A stretch of 64,000 bases of DNA from Chitinophaga pinensis (GTDB lineage: Bacteria > Bacteroidota > Bacteroidia > Chitinophagales > Chitinophagaceae): the NCBI GenBank assembly GCA_945878115.1, contig CAMDVD010000001.1:1-64000 (forward strand), given 5' to 3'. The notes beneath the pieces are model-generated. The model was not told where the DNA came from, did not search any database, and was given only the letters and a program-made list of their open reading frames with translations. Position 1 is the first letter of the stretch; each line of letters begins with the position of its first letter. The translations under genes and the position numbers were made by a program. Of the stretch, positions 36,081 to 44,751 are shown piece by piece.

Positions 36081-36375
36081 TACCACAGAGTCGCGCTGAG
36101 TTTTACCACAGAGTTGCGCTGAGTTTTACCACAGAGTTGCGCTGAGTTTTACCACAGAGTTGCGCTGAGTTTTACCACAGAGTTGCGCTGAGTTTTACCA
36201 CAGAGTTGCGCTGAGTTTTTCACAGAGTTGCGCTGAGTTTTTTCACAGAGTTGCACTGAGTTTTTCACAGAGTGGCGCTGAGTTTTTCACAGAGTTGCGC
36301 TGAGTTTTTCACAGAGTTGCGCTGAGTTTTTTCACAGAGTTGCGCTGAGTTTTTTCACAGAGTTTCATGGAGTTT
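36081..36375. repeat. Minisatellite, 13 copies of a 21-23 bp unit
   Basis: The unit is close to CACAGAGTTGCGCTGAGTTT plus one to four T or TAC bases, and I count 13 occurrences of CACAGAG in register. Early units carry TTTTACCACAG; later ones TTTTTCACAG. There are no spacers, so it is not a CRISPR. It lies in the gap between the lipoprotein and the TPR kinase, both on the minus strand. Confidence 0.85.
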
Positions 36376-36389
36376 TTTTACAGATTGCT

Positions 36390-36550
36390 TGGAGCTTGTC
36401 TCTGTGTAACTCTATGCTTGACTCAGTGAAACTCTGTGGTTATTTTACTTTCATCTGTTCGTTTATTTTTTACCACAGAGTTGCACAGAGTTGCACAGAG
36501 TTTTTTCACAGAGTTGCATGGAGTTTGTCTCTATGTGACTCTGTGGTTAT
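36390..36550. repeat. Inverted and degenerate continuation of the minisatellite
   Basis: After the tandem block, reverse-complement units appear (AACTCTGTGGTTATTTTACTT near 36429 and again near 36538) flanking two or three forward units (ACCACAGAGTTGCACAGAG near 36472). Forward and inverted units could pair into long hairpins. The plus-strand frame across 36396-36632 is only repeat translation. Confidence 0.7.
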
Positions 36551-36567
36551 TTTACTTTCAACTATTC

Positions 36568-38421
36568 CTATTCGCAAGGGAAAAATAACACTATCGTATT
36601 CCCATTTTCTTTCGACGTTTTTATTTCCATAATTACGCCTAACTCATCGGCTAATCGTTTTACGATACTTAAACTTAATGCAGTACTTTGTTCACCTGCC
36701 GAAGGTCGATGATTTATACTCCCATACTTAGAAAAAATCATTTGCAAATGTTCTTCTGCAATTTCTAATCCTTCATCCTTTAGAATCAGAATTACTTTAT
36801 TTTTTTCTTGTTTCACGTTTACAAAAACTTGCTTACCCACCATTGAATATTTAAAGGTATTGGATAATAAGTTCTCGATGATTCGAATAAAGTAGGTTTT
36901 GTTGGTAGAGATAAAAATTGGATCAACAGAAAATAAACTTCTAATTTGTGTGTTTTTCTCCGTCGATTTATTCGTGTATTCAGCAATCAATTTTTGTAAT
37001 TCGCCAATAATATTTATTCTTTCAAATGTAAGTGCTTGACCATCCTTTGCATACAATTTTTCTACATCTAATATTTGCTTAATCATTGTCTCTCCACTTT
37101 CTATTCCTTGTGCAATACGGTGTATGGCTTTTACTTGATCTTCATCTAGTCCTTCCGTATTTGTAGCAAGCACTGAATTCCATAATTTGATATTGGCAAA
37201 TGGATTACTTAAATCATGACTTACTATACTAATCAATGCATTTTTTTCTTCATTGAGTTCTTCCAACATAGCATGCTGTGTCATAATTTCTTGATTCAAT
37301 TGTTGCAGCATTTTATTTTTCTTATTTCGTTGGAATAAAAAATAAATTAAAATAGACAAGATAAGGACTAAACAACTGAAAGCGAAAATCCAATAGCGTT
37401 GAATTAATTTCTGTTGATTCAAAGCGGATACCAATAACTTATTATCCATCTCTCTTTTATTGGCACTGTATTTCTCCATCATTTTAGTAGTGGTATTGAT
37501 GGCTTCATAATTCATTAAGGAATCTTGAAATATATTTTGCTCGCGCAAGTGTATAAAGGCATGTTTATAATCTTCCAATTCTTCGTAATAACCAGTCCAA
37601 ATATTTTTTAATGCCAGTAGATTGCTACTCGTCGGAAACGCTTGATTGATTTGGGTTGCAGTATCTATGTAAGCTTTAAACATTCGATAATTTTTCAATC
37701 GAATATAGGCTGAGGCAATATTTGCATAGTCGCTAAATAATTGTTTCCTATTTATGCCATTGGCAATTTTTATTTCCAAATTGGCAGTAAAATAGGGCAA
37801 AGCTTTTTCGGGCATTCCCTTTTCGACATACAAGGAACCGATATTCGTATTCACATTCATGATGCCGTTCACGCTTTTTAATTCTTGTTTGATGGCTAAA
37901 CTTTTATCATAATACGCAATGGCAGAATCATACATTTTTTGCTTTCTAAATAGGATTCCCAAATTATTATAACAAGAAGAAATACGGGTTTTGTTTTTGA
38001 TAAGTTGTGATATGCTTAATGCTTTCTGAAAATAATCTCTTGCTATGGAGTAAGCTTTATTTTTGATATAGAGTCCGCCCAAGTCAACATATACTGCCGA
38101 CAATGCATCCTGATTATTGTGTTGTTCGGCTATTTGAATAGATTTTAAAAAATAATAAGTTGCGCTATCCGTAGCCATATGAATATCCTGATAAATGCCC
38201 AAAATTCGATAATGGTAAATGGGGTAATTGTCTTCATCAAAATAATTTTTGGTCAGTATACCATCAAAATATAACATACTGTCTTCATCCATATCGGCAT
38301 AAGAAATTGCCACATGATAAATAGAATCCATGACAACAGTATCTTGTGAAAGTCCCTTGAATGCTATACTACAGCATAAGCACAAGATAATGGAAAATAG
38401 GACTAAAGTTTTTTTTCTCAT
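36568..38421 (-). CDS. TPR sensor histidine kinase with altered ATP-binding glycines
   Basis: Order: signal peptide (1-25), about six tetratricopeptide repeats (75-300), a membrane helix at 343-363, coiled coil, dimerisation/phospho-acceptor helix with H402 in SHDLSNPFANIK, then the ATPase domain with the N-box ENLLSNTFKYS (N517). The G1 box reads KDEGLEIAEEH where kinases usually have DxGxGI, and the G2 box reads STALSLSIVKRL where G-x-G-L-G-L is expected, so conserved glycines are replaced. It is 617 residues. Periplasmic TPRs may bind a protein or peptide signal. A CCCTTTTACGG motif is about 165 bases upstream. No regulator is adjacent. Confidence 0.9.
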   Translation of the reverse strand: MRKKTLVLFSIILCLCCSIAFKGLSQDTVVMDSIYHVAISYADMDEDSMLYFDGILTKNYFDEDNYPIYHYRILGIYQDIHMATDSATYYFLKSIQIAEQHNNQDALSAVYVDLGGLYIKNKAYSIARDYFQKALSISQLIKNKTRISSCYNNLGILFRKQKMYDSAIAYYDKSLAIKQELKSVNGIMNVNTNIGSLYVEKGMPEKALPYFTANLEIKIANGINRKQLFSDYANIASAYIRLKNYRMFKAYIDTATQINQAFPTSSNLLALKNIWTGYYEELEDYKHAFIHLREQNIFQDSLMNYEAINTTTKMMEKYSANKREMDNKLLVSALNQQKLIQRYWIFAFSCLVLILSILIYFLFQRNKKNKMLQQLNQEIMTQHAMLEELNEEKNALISIVSHDLSNPFANIKLWNSVLATNTEGLDEDQVKAIHRIAQGIESGETMIKQILDVEKLYAKDGQALTFERINIIGELQKLIAEYTNKSTEKNTQIRSLFSVDPIFISTNKTYFIRIIENLLSNTFKYSMVGKQVFVNVKQEKNKVILILKDEGLEIAEEHLQMIFSKYGSINHRPSAGEQSTALSLSIVKRLADELGVIMEIKTSKENGNTIVLFFPCE

Positions 38422-38582
38422 CCAATCATTTTATAGGACTATAATTTATTATTCAGTTTGTTAGTACAAACAACAGCGTATTTTATTTTTATGTTCATCG
38501 CAAAAAAATAGAACAGGACCTATTGCTTACAAATAACAAAAATAGAGTCTAGTTTGATTAATTGTCACTCTGCGAGGTAAAA

Positions 38583-38597
38583 TACCCTTTTACGGTA
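38583..38597. promoter_or_regulatory. CCC-N6-GG motif upstream of the TPR kinase
   Basis: TACCCTTTTACGGTA matches the motif at 35965 (as reverse complement) in eleven core positions, CCCTTTTACGG, and is itself palindromic at its ends (TACC...GGTA). Confidence 0.5.
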
Positions 38598-38617
38598 TTG
38601 CATAATTTATTTCTCAA

Positions 38618-38655
38618 AAAAAACGACCACCTGGAAATTACCAAGTGGTCGTTTT
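38618..38655 (-). terminator. Bidirectional-looking terminator after the M36 protease gene
   Basis: Stem AAAACGACCAC-TGG / CCA-GTGGTCGTTTT with a six-base loop and one bulge, flanked by A-runs and T-runs on the two sides. It lies 18 bases past the stop at 38673. Confidence 0.85.
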
Positions 38656-38672
38656 TTAAATAGAAATAAGTC

Positions 38673-41615
38673 TTACTTCGCAATCGTAAATTTCATTACC
38701 GATTGTTTAGAACCTAATTCTAATTTGATAAAATAAATGCCATTAGATAATGTGTTTGTAGGTATAGCAATTTGCTGATTGGATGCCGTACAATTTTCAT
38801 TTGCTGACACCAATGTTTCACCTACCATGTTCAGAATTGAATAATGTACCATACCCAATTCAGATGGCATGATATACAATATATCTTTTGCCGGATTAGG
38901 GAATATGGAAGCATTCAAGGTTTGTACACTAGATGTACTTGCAGGTGCAGATAAATCTAATATTTCAATATCATCAATAGCGGCTTCAACCCAAGTACCA
39001 GTAACACCAGTTGAAACAGAATCTGTAGCAACGAACATGAAGCGCACTTTCGTGCCAACCGATTTGTTCGGAATAAATAAATTTCTTCTCCAACTTACAT
39101 CAGCTGCATACGTTTTTTCTAACTGAAACCAAGTGGTGCCATTGTTGTAAGAACCATACGCTTTCCATGTGTCTTTGCCAGGATTATTCGAACTTTGTCT
39201 ATTACTAAACCATCTCCAATAGCTGAAAACTGGCATATTGAAGTTTGAAATATCAAACTCATCTGTTACTAAAGATGTTCTGCCATTATCTACATCCGCA
39301 CTACCTGCTTGGGCTGTTGCACTTGTAGCATTTCCTGTTACTGCACATTTGCCAGAGCCAGTTGTGTGGTCATGACCAGTTTGTACAGTGTCACCATTTG
39401 TTGCAGATGAAATCGGAACTGCAACTATCCATTTACCAGCAGTTGCATTGTCGTTAGTAGATGTACCAACAATCCAATTCGGTGTAGTGGAAGTGATATT
39501 GTCGAAATTTTCAAGGTAATAGGAGCTATATCCTATCAATAAATAGTATGGCAAGTTACGTTGATTCAACGCGAGATTAAATTTAGAATTAATCGGAGAA
39601 GAAGCAGCAAAAGCATTTGCGTTATCATAAATATTAAAGTAATACTCATATACTTCACCAGATGTGGAAGAAGGGAAAGTAGTCGTGAAAGTAGTACCTA
39701 CTTTAGTCATTAGAATTGAATCTTGCGGTGTAGTTCCTTTCAATCGATAAAACATTTTTACATCACCTAAGAAGGCTGGATAATCCACAATAGCATCTGC
39801 TTGTATCACAAGGGGAACACCAGCACTAACACTAATAGGATTGGCATGATTTAATTCGGCATTGCTCAATAAGAAAATTCCATGTTTGGCAAAAGCTTGT
39901 ACAATATCCATGAAGTGTGGCGTGCCATCATTGAGGTTTGCATTATTATCGTCATAAGTCAATGCATCAATTAATATATCATGAAATACTTGGCCTTCCG
40001 TACCATCTGGACCAGTTGCTAATCCGAAATAAGTTGAAGCAAATAAATCTGACATAGAATCTATTGGGTTAATCATGGTAGTTCCGAAATTTATGCTCAC
40101 ATCCCACCATGCACCAGCAATGATTTCACCATCTGCATGTACTTCCCCCACTATGTCAACAGGATATACTTTAGGTGCTCCTGTATAATCGCGTATAGAA
40201 CTTGTTGCAGAATTTACACCCAATCCAATAATACCCGTTTTTAAAATTCCACTTGCCCAAGTATCAGAATATCCTTCACCCATGGCGCCGTTGTCAAAAC
40301 TTGCACCTTGCCAGGTATAAAATTTATCACTGATACCATGTCCATATTCATGACTCATTACATCACCAATTAAAGAAAAAGCATTACATCCACCTCCAGC
40401 AGCATAAAAATTAATACTAGTGCCATTGTAGAAAGCGTTACAAGTACCTGCTACATCTACGTTTGCAGGCAGTGCATTATCCATGACTGTAAATGTTGGG
40501 AATTTCGCTTTCATAAAATCGTGCACTTCATTTACATGATAATACACATTTACACCTCTATCACTTGAATTAGTAACTGTGGTTACATTGAAGTTAGTAG
40601 AGTCGTCGCTATTCGCAAAAGTTTGTGCGTAATTTGCAGAGGCAGTGGCGCTTGCAGCTGAATTCAAAACTTTTACCCATTTACCTTCTAAAGATAAAGT
40701 AGTATTTACATTGGTAGTACCAGGTACAACAGCCACACCGTCATTGTCGGTATAATAAGTAGTACCGCCAACAACAACTTTTAAATTTTTCATTGGGCGA
40801 TTTTCTGCCGGGGTGTATTGATTTACGGGGCGAACATCTCCTTTTACTTTCGCATTAAAATGTTTCACTTGATTTTGTCTGTATATTATTTTGCCATTTG
40901 TTGCATCCACATAGCAAAGGTATTTACCCGGTACTCTATCTTGATCCATGGTGTTCACCGTGGTTTCATACACTAGATGATATTCATTTGCACCATCGAC
41001 TGGTACAGGGAAAATTTTTAAAGCTGGATTTGTTTGGATAGACTCCACATTGTTTGCAATAGCTTGGCTAGCATATTGTTCAGCACTAGCAGCAGTGATG
41101 GTGGTAGTAAGGTTAGGAATATTTTTGTAGGCATCCATACCTACCAACACGATTCGTAAATCATGTGTAAAGCGCACGCCCACTCGGCTCCAAAGTACGT
41201 CGATGCCATTATGCACTTGTTTAAAATCGACATGGATATATTTTCCATCATTGTAATTACGAGTCAATACCAATTCATTGATGGGGATATTAAAACCAGC
41301 CAATTCACTTTGTATAAATAATTTTGCTTTTGCTTCAGCATCATTGCCACCGCCCGCAAATACAATAGGCGTTCCAAAAGCACGATGCGGCAATTGTGTA
41401 TACCGATTAAAGCTTGCCCCCCATCCTGGATGATTTTGTGTAAACGTTTTCCAAGCGGCTTGTTGCAATAAATGGGCATTACTTTTTCCATCCATTGCAT
41501 CTTGTGCATCATGAAATGGCGTAATGTTTTTATTGATGTCTTGGTGAATAAATTCTTGTGACATCACCTGGCTAAATGCAAGTGCAGACAAGAGGGAAAA
41601 GAAAAGTTTTTTCAT
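38673..41615 (-). CDS. M36-family (fungalysin-type) zinc metallopeptidase with T9SS sorting domain
   Basis: The signal peptide MKKLFFSLLSALAFSQVMSQ is followed by an FTP/PepSY propeptide (about 30-260, with HVDFKQVHNGIDV and GKYLCYVDATNGKIIY) that keeps the enzyme latent. The catalytic domain carries HEYGHGISD (H422, E423, H426) and GEGYSD (E447), all zinc and catalytic residues of M36 enzymes; IAGAWWDV follows. After it come beta domains (about 600-900) and a type A sorting domain (SIFPNPAKDILYI ... SNGIYFIKLELG). It should be secreted and surface-attached by T9SS, degrading external proteins. At 980 residues it is long for the family owing to the added domains. Confidence 0.94.
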   Translation of the reverse strand: MKKLFFSLLSALAFSQVMSQEFIHQDINKNITPFHDAQDAMDGKSNAHLLQQAAWKTFTQNHPGWGASFNRYTQLPHRAFGTPIVFAGGGNDAEAKAKLFIQSELAGFNIPINELVLTRNYNDGKYIHVDFKQVHNGIDVLWSRVGVRFTHDLRIVLVGMDAYKNIPNLTTTITAASAEQYASQAIANNVESIQTNPALKIFPVPVDGANEYHLVYETTVNTMDQDRVPGKYLCYVDATNGKIIYRQNQVKHFNAKVKGDVRPVNQYTPAENRPMKNLKVVVGGTTYYTDNDGVAVVPGTTNVNTTLSLEGKWVKVLNSAASATASANYAQTFANSDDSTNFNVTTVTNSSDRGVNVYYHVNEVHDFMKAKFPTFTVMDNALPANVDVAGTCNAFYNGTSINFYAAGGGCNAFSLIGDVMSHEYGHGISDKFYTWQGASFDNGAMGEGYSDTWASGILKTGIIGLGVNSATSSIRDYTGAPKVYPVDIVGEVHADGEIIAGAWWDVSINFGTTMINPIDSMSDLFASTYFGLATGPDGTEGQVFHDILIDALTYDDNNANLNDGTPHFMDIVQAFAKHGIFLLSNAELNHANPISVSAGVPLVIQADAIVDYPAFLGDVKMFYRLKGTTPQDSILMTKVGTTFTTTFPSSTSGEVYEYYFNIYDNANAFAASSPINSKFNLALNQRNLPYYLLIGYSSYYLENFDNITSTTPNWIVGTSTNDNATAGKWIVAVPISSATNGDTVQTGHDHTTGSGKCAVTGNATSATAQAGSADVDNGRTSLVTDEFDISNFNMPVFSYWRWFSNRQSSNNPGKDTWKAYGSYNNGTTWFQLEKTYAADVSWRRNLFIPNKSVGTKVRFMFVATDSVSTGVTGTWVEAAIDDIEILDLSAPASTSSVQTLNASIFPNPAKDILYIMPSELGMVHYSILNMVGETLVSANENCTASNQQIAIPTNTLSNGIYFIKLELGSKQSVMKFTIAK

Positions 41616-42126
41616 GTGTAAAAAATTATTAGGGTATGAAGGTAATTGCCAATTGGTAAATGACCAAATATTCTGGGGAATCAGAGGGGAGAGCAGAGGA
41701 ATTCAGAGTGAGAGGGTAGAACGGAGAGCGGAGTTGTATCCGGAAAGGAAAGCTACTCATGGAAGGCTTTGCTCCAAGTGAAGCCTTCCTTCTAACTGAA
41801 ATGTCATTTACATTTTACACTTTAAAGCAGCGATTTTTACATTTGTTCGTCTGGCGCGAGAATGAAGCGTTGCTTTGTGCGTTTGCCTTCTCGTGCCTTG
41901 CTATAAAAATGAAACTGAATCTCATTCCTTATTTTATTTTCTTATAGCCTATTCAATTTGCAAAGTACAAAATAATTTTAGATTGTATTTATTCTTTGCG
42001 TTCGTTGTTGCCATTGCACGAGACGCCAACGTTCATTATCTAAGCCTCAATCTCGCGCTAGAGGAGTATAATATTTTGGGGCGTTTCTTTTATTCCACTC
42101 TAATTAGGCACAGTACATTTTTCAAC
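41616..42126. other. Intergenic stretch with a palindromic element
   Basis: It begins with an AG-rich tract (GAGGGGAGAGCAGAGGAATT near 41685-41705) and the hairpin GGAAGGCTT / AAGCCTTCC (41761-41789), then the nested inverted repeat listed at 41852-42060. No gene is supported; short plus-strand frames have no homology that I recognise. Confidence 0.55.
41852..42060. repeat. Nested inverted-repeat element (MITE-like)
   Basis: The outer arm TGGCGCGAGA (41852-41861) pairs with TCTCGCGCTA (42051-42060), and the adjoining AATGAAGCGTTG pairs with CAACGTTCATT (42028-42038), with a 12-base insertion in the right arm. An inner pair TCTCGTGC (41889-41896) / GCACGAGA (42016-42023) is perfect. The centre is AT-rich and non-coding. 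Confidence 0.65.
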
Positions 42127-42300
42127 TTACGCTTTTTCTAATTTTTGTTTTGATATATTAATACGTTTTTTGTTTTTTTTCGCTTCGGTTTTATTTTTCT
42201 TTTGTTTAAAATATTCGCTCAAAGCATTTTCCTCTGTTTGTGTAAGCGATGCTTGTCCGCCAATAAAATCAACATTTAATTCAATGGATTTGTTTTTCAT
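42127..42300 (-). CDS. Small conserved Bacteroidota protein, partner of the 42305-42835 gene
   Basis: The start at 42300 gives MKNKSIELNVDFIGGQASL ahead of TQTEENALSEYFKQKK and a Lys-rich tail. I have seen this NVDFIGGQ-type opening in many Bacteroidota genomes without a known function. The ATG is only four bases after the stop of the upstream frame, so the two genes are probably translated from one message. It has no membrane segment. Its role is unknown; the basic tail could bind nucleic acid. Confidence 0.72.
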   Translation of the reverse strand: MKNKSIELNVDFIGGQASLTQTEENALSEYFKQKKNKTEAKKNKKRINISKQKLEKA

Positions 42301-42304
42301 GTTC

Positions 42305-42835
42305 TTAATTTTTAAAATATTTCCCAATTAATTTTAATGCTGAAGTTGTTTCAATTATCATAACTCTTCCTCCAAAATGAAACGCTCCCAATGTCTTTTC
42401 ATAATGTTCAACTAGTTGTGATTTTGAAAGAAATGATACATTCCCTTCATATCCTCTCTGAAATGAAACCTTTCAAGCAAAGGCTACTAGGTTTCCAGCA
42501 ACACCTGCATACATTTTCAATTTCCCTTTGTTGAATGGTGCATTGTCAACTAAGTGCATGTAGACATGATCAGAGCGAACTTCTATACAAATTAGTCCTT
42601 GAATAATATTCGGATTTCCTACAATTGTCAGTTTGTATACCTCTCTAATTGGATTTTTGAATTCTTCTGTCCAATTAAATAACCAACCATTTTTTTTGCT
42701 AACTATTTTTAATTCAACTTTTGACAAAATTGTTATTTCTGTCGCAAAACTATCTCCTGTAACAACATTTTCTATCGAATTAGTTAGTCTGTCAACTATA
42801 AAGTCAAGTTCTATTTCTTTGCTCTTTTTCACCAT
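42305..42835 (-). pseudogene. Conserved hypothetical gene interrupted by an in-frame TGA
   Basis: The first 120 codons read MVKKSKEIELDFIVDRLTN ... FATEITILSKVELKIVSKKNG ... VYKLTIVGNPNIIQGLICIEV ... VYMHLVDNAPFNKGK ... GVAGNLVAFA, then TGA at 42475-42473. The same frame continues for 55 more sense codons, KVSFQRGYEGNVSFLSKSQL, VEHYEKTLGAFHFGGRVMII and ETTSALKLIGKYFKN, ending in TAA at 42307-42305. Relatives that I remember continue through this point with cysteine (AFACK-FQRG), so the TGA replaces a Cys codon. The full length would be 176 residues, possibly an acetyltransferase-like fold. Nonsense mutation, sequencing error and recoding are the options, in that order of likelihood. Confidence 0.75.
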
Positions 42836-43166
42836 GCTAAATTAAATGTTTTCAATAAATTTTTAACGCATAATTTCTTTCAAGCTATTTGTTGGTTGTT
42901 GTTTTGGCATTGTGTCAATAATACTAATCCCTTATTCAAATTCTCAATTCCAATACCGACAACATTCAAGATAGCCTACACATTCGGGTTTCGTAAGCAT
43001 TCATCAAAAATAGTAAATTCGAGTTCATATTGTATTCAAATAAGAAATTATCTTTTGTATAGGTAGATTGCTTGGGGGTGAATTACAAGTTACTTAAATT
43101 TTTATCTTTTATTTCTCATACCGAAAATACGATTATACAAGACAGCGATAAATTCAACACAAAAAA
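42836..43166. other. Intergenic stretch with the second copy of a dispersed 40-bp repeat
   Basis: GAAATTATCTTTTGTATAGG followed by TAGATT (43044-43083) matches the sequence at 29974-30013 in about 34 of 40 positions. No gene and no clear promoter for the 42835 gene were found. Confidence 0.5.
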
Positions 43167-43198
43167 AGCTATATCAAAGTTTGACCTTCGATACAGCT
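43167..43198 (-). terminator. Terminator of the LruC-domain gene
   Basis: AGCT-TATC-AAG / CTT-GATA-AGCT stem with two mismatches and a short loop, followed on the minus strand by TTTTTTT. It lies 25 bases beyond the stop. Confidence 0.7.
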
Positions 43199-43222
43199 TC
43201 AATGATTTTTTTATTATATAGC

Positions 43223-44707
43223 CTAATAAAAATTGGATAAATTTCTAGAGCTATTTGTGTTCAGATACCAATTGGCATGATCGATTCCTTCACTTTCTGC
43301 CCAATCGACAAAGAACAAATAACCATTAATAAAATCGATCTTCTCTCTCATATAAGGAATAGCAGCAGGAATATCTAAAGCCCAAGGCAAGTTATTTACT
43401 TTGCTTTTGTAATATACCCCAGTGCCAATATTCGTGTTGTCTTGCAATGTCCCAAAATAGGATGAAGATGCCTTCAATGTCGGGACTTTATTCGCCAAAT
43501 GCACTTCCTTACCTCTTTCCTGATTCACAATCAGATAAGGGTTCAGACTAATATCTGATACCGTTATAGCCTGTCCAGTAGCCGTATTGAAACTAATCAC
43601 AATATCTGTTGTATCAGGTGTTACATACGTATTGCCTGTATATGTATTTATACAACTCCCTCCAGGATTAGGCATTAGTCTGTTCACATCGTCATATACA
43701 ATTACATTCGCACTTGTTTGCCCGTTTTCGGTGCCATTTGCTCCTACACTCAGCCAAGCTGCACTGTTGGTTTTAACACCAGTAACACCAGTAATTTTTG
43801 ACGGATTTAGATTATCCAACTGAATACCAAATCCATTACTCTTACCTGCACCAATGGCTCTGATTACATAAGTAGCTTTTAATTCAACGACTTTGCTATT
43901 GGCATTGGTTACTTTATTTGTTCTGTATGCCAATACCAAATCATTAAAATCATAATCACCAAGAGAAGGCCATAAATCTTCGAACAGAAGGGTTCCGAAT
44001 CCTGAAGGAGGATAATAATTATTGTACGCCCGTGCTGAATCGTTTGGATAAGCATCATCTGAATCTTGCACACCATCACCATCTGCATCAACAATTAATG
44101 CCAATGCCATACAAGAATTGGATGGATTAGACCAATAGATTGCTGGAATATTTATGTCATCCAATATCCATCGGCTACTTCCGCCAGAACCTACAGCACT
44201 GATCATTACGCTGAATACACTTGAATTACTGATAATAGCTGCTGGTAATGGCACAGATATATTCTGCACTGTGGTTGGTAAGGTTGAAGAAACAATAGGC
44301 GTATAGTTACCCCAAGTCATCGAATCGAAGCGCACCAAAGTACCCTGACCATAAGGTTTAGTAGCATCATACGTATAATAGCTAAAGATGAGCTTTCGAT
44401 AAGTTCCATTTGATGCATCAATTTTAGCTTTTAAGGTAATATTTCCGCCTGTTGTGAATTTACACCAAGGTGATTTGATCCAGCAATTTCCAATATTATC
44501 GGCAGATGTTGCGTTGCCACGGTATGAATAGCTTCCGGCTATAACGGATAAATTGGATGTATTGAAGGTTCCGAAGCCCCAGCAATTGGCCTGATCTGTT
44601 GCTCGGTTACCACTTTCCGCGTTTATTGTCGCCAATGGTTGTGCCTTAGCAGCTAAATGTAAGCATACTATAAAAATAAATGCCGCTATAAGTTTACTAT
44701 TTTTCAT
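43223..44707 (-). CDS. LruC-domain exported protein
   Basis: A signal peptide (to LAAKAQ) is followed by a jelly-roll-like N-terminal half, then a thrombospondin-type-3/EF-like calcium segment DADGDGVQDSDDAYPNDSARA (about residues 207-227), and the LruC domain starting GTLLFEDLWPSLGDYDFNDLVLAYR, whose DYDFNDLV signature defines the family. Near the C-terminus are KEVHLANKVPT and PWALDIPAAIPYMREK, also typical. LruC was named for leptospiral outer-surface proteins; in Bacteroidota they are exported and often sit beside lipoproteins, as here. The ligand is unknown. A lipoprotein gene lies 44 bases upstream in the same direction. Confidence 0.9.
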   Translation of the reverse strand: MKNSKLIAAFIFIVCLHLAAKAQPLATINAESGNRATDQANCWGFGTFNTSNLSVIAGSYSYRGNATSADNIGNCWIKSPWCKFTTGGNITLKAKIDASNGTYRKLIFSYYTYDATKPYGQGTLVRFDSMTWGNYTPIVSSTLPTTVQNISVPLPAAIISNSSVFSVMISAVGSGGSSRWILDDINIPAIYWSNPSNSCMALALIVDADGDGVQDSDDAYPNDSARAYNNYYPPSGFGTLLFEDLWPSLGDYDFNDLVLAYRTNKVTNANSKVVELKATYVIRAIGAGKSNGFGIQLDNLNPSKITGVTGVKTNSAAWLSVGANGTENGQTSANVIVYDDVNRLMPNPGGSCINTYTGNTYVTPDTTDIVISFNTATGQAITVSDISLNPYLIVNQERGKEVHLANKVPTLKASSSYFGTLQDNTNIGTGVYYKSKVNNLPWALDIPAAIPYMREKIDFINGYLFFVDWAESEGIDHANWYLNTNSSRNLSNFY

Positions 44708-44751
44708 GCTTGTTTTTTAAAATGTTTATGAAGGTTTTATTATTTCTTTCA

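Noticed and set aside
36081-36375. Possible CRISPR array
   Set aside because: The units are directly adjacent with no unique spacers, and no cas genes are present; it is a minisatellite.
36396-36632. Plus-strand frame of 78 residues
   Set aside because: Its text comes from the inverted minisatellite units and the 3' end of the kinase gene on the other strand.
42473-42475. Genetic-code change (TGA as sense codon)
   Set aside because: Other genes in the window end in TGA at sensible positions, so TGA is a stop in this organism; only local recoding remains formally possible.
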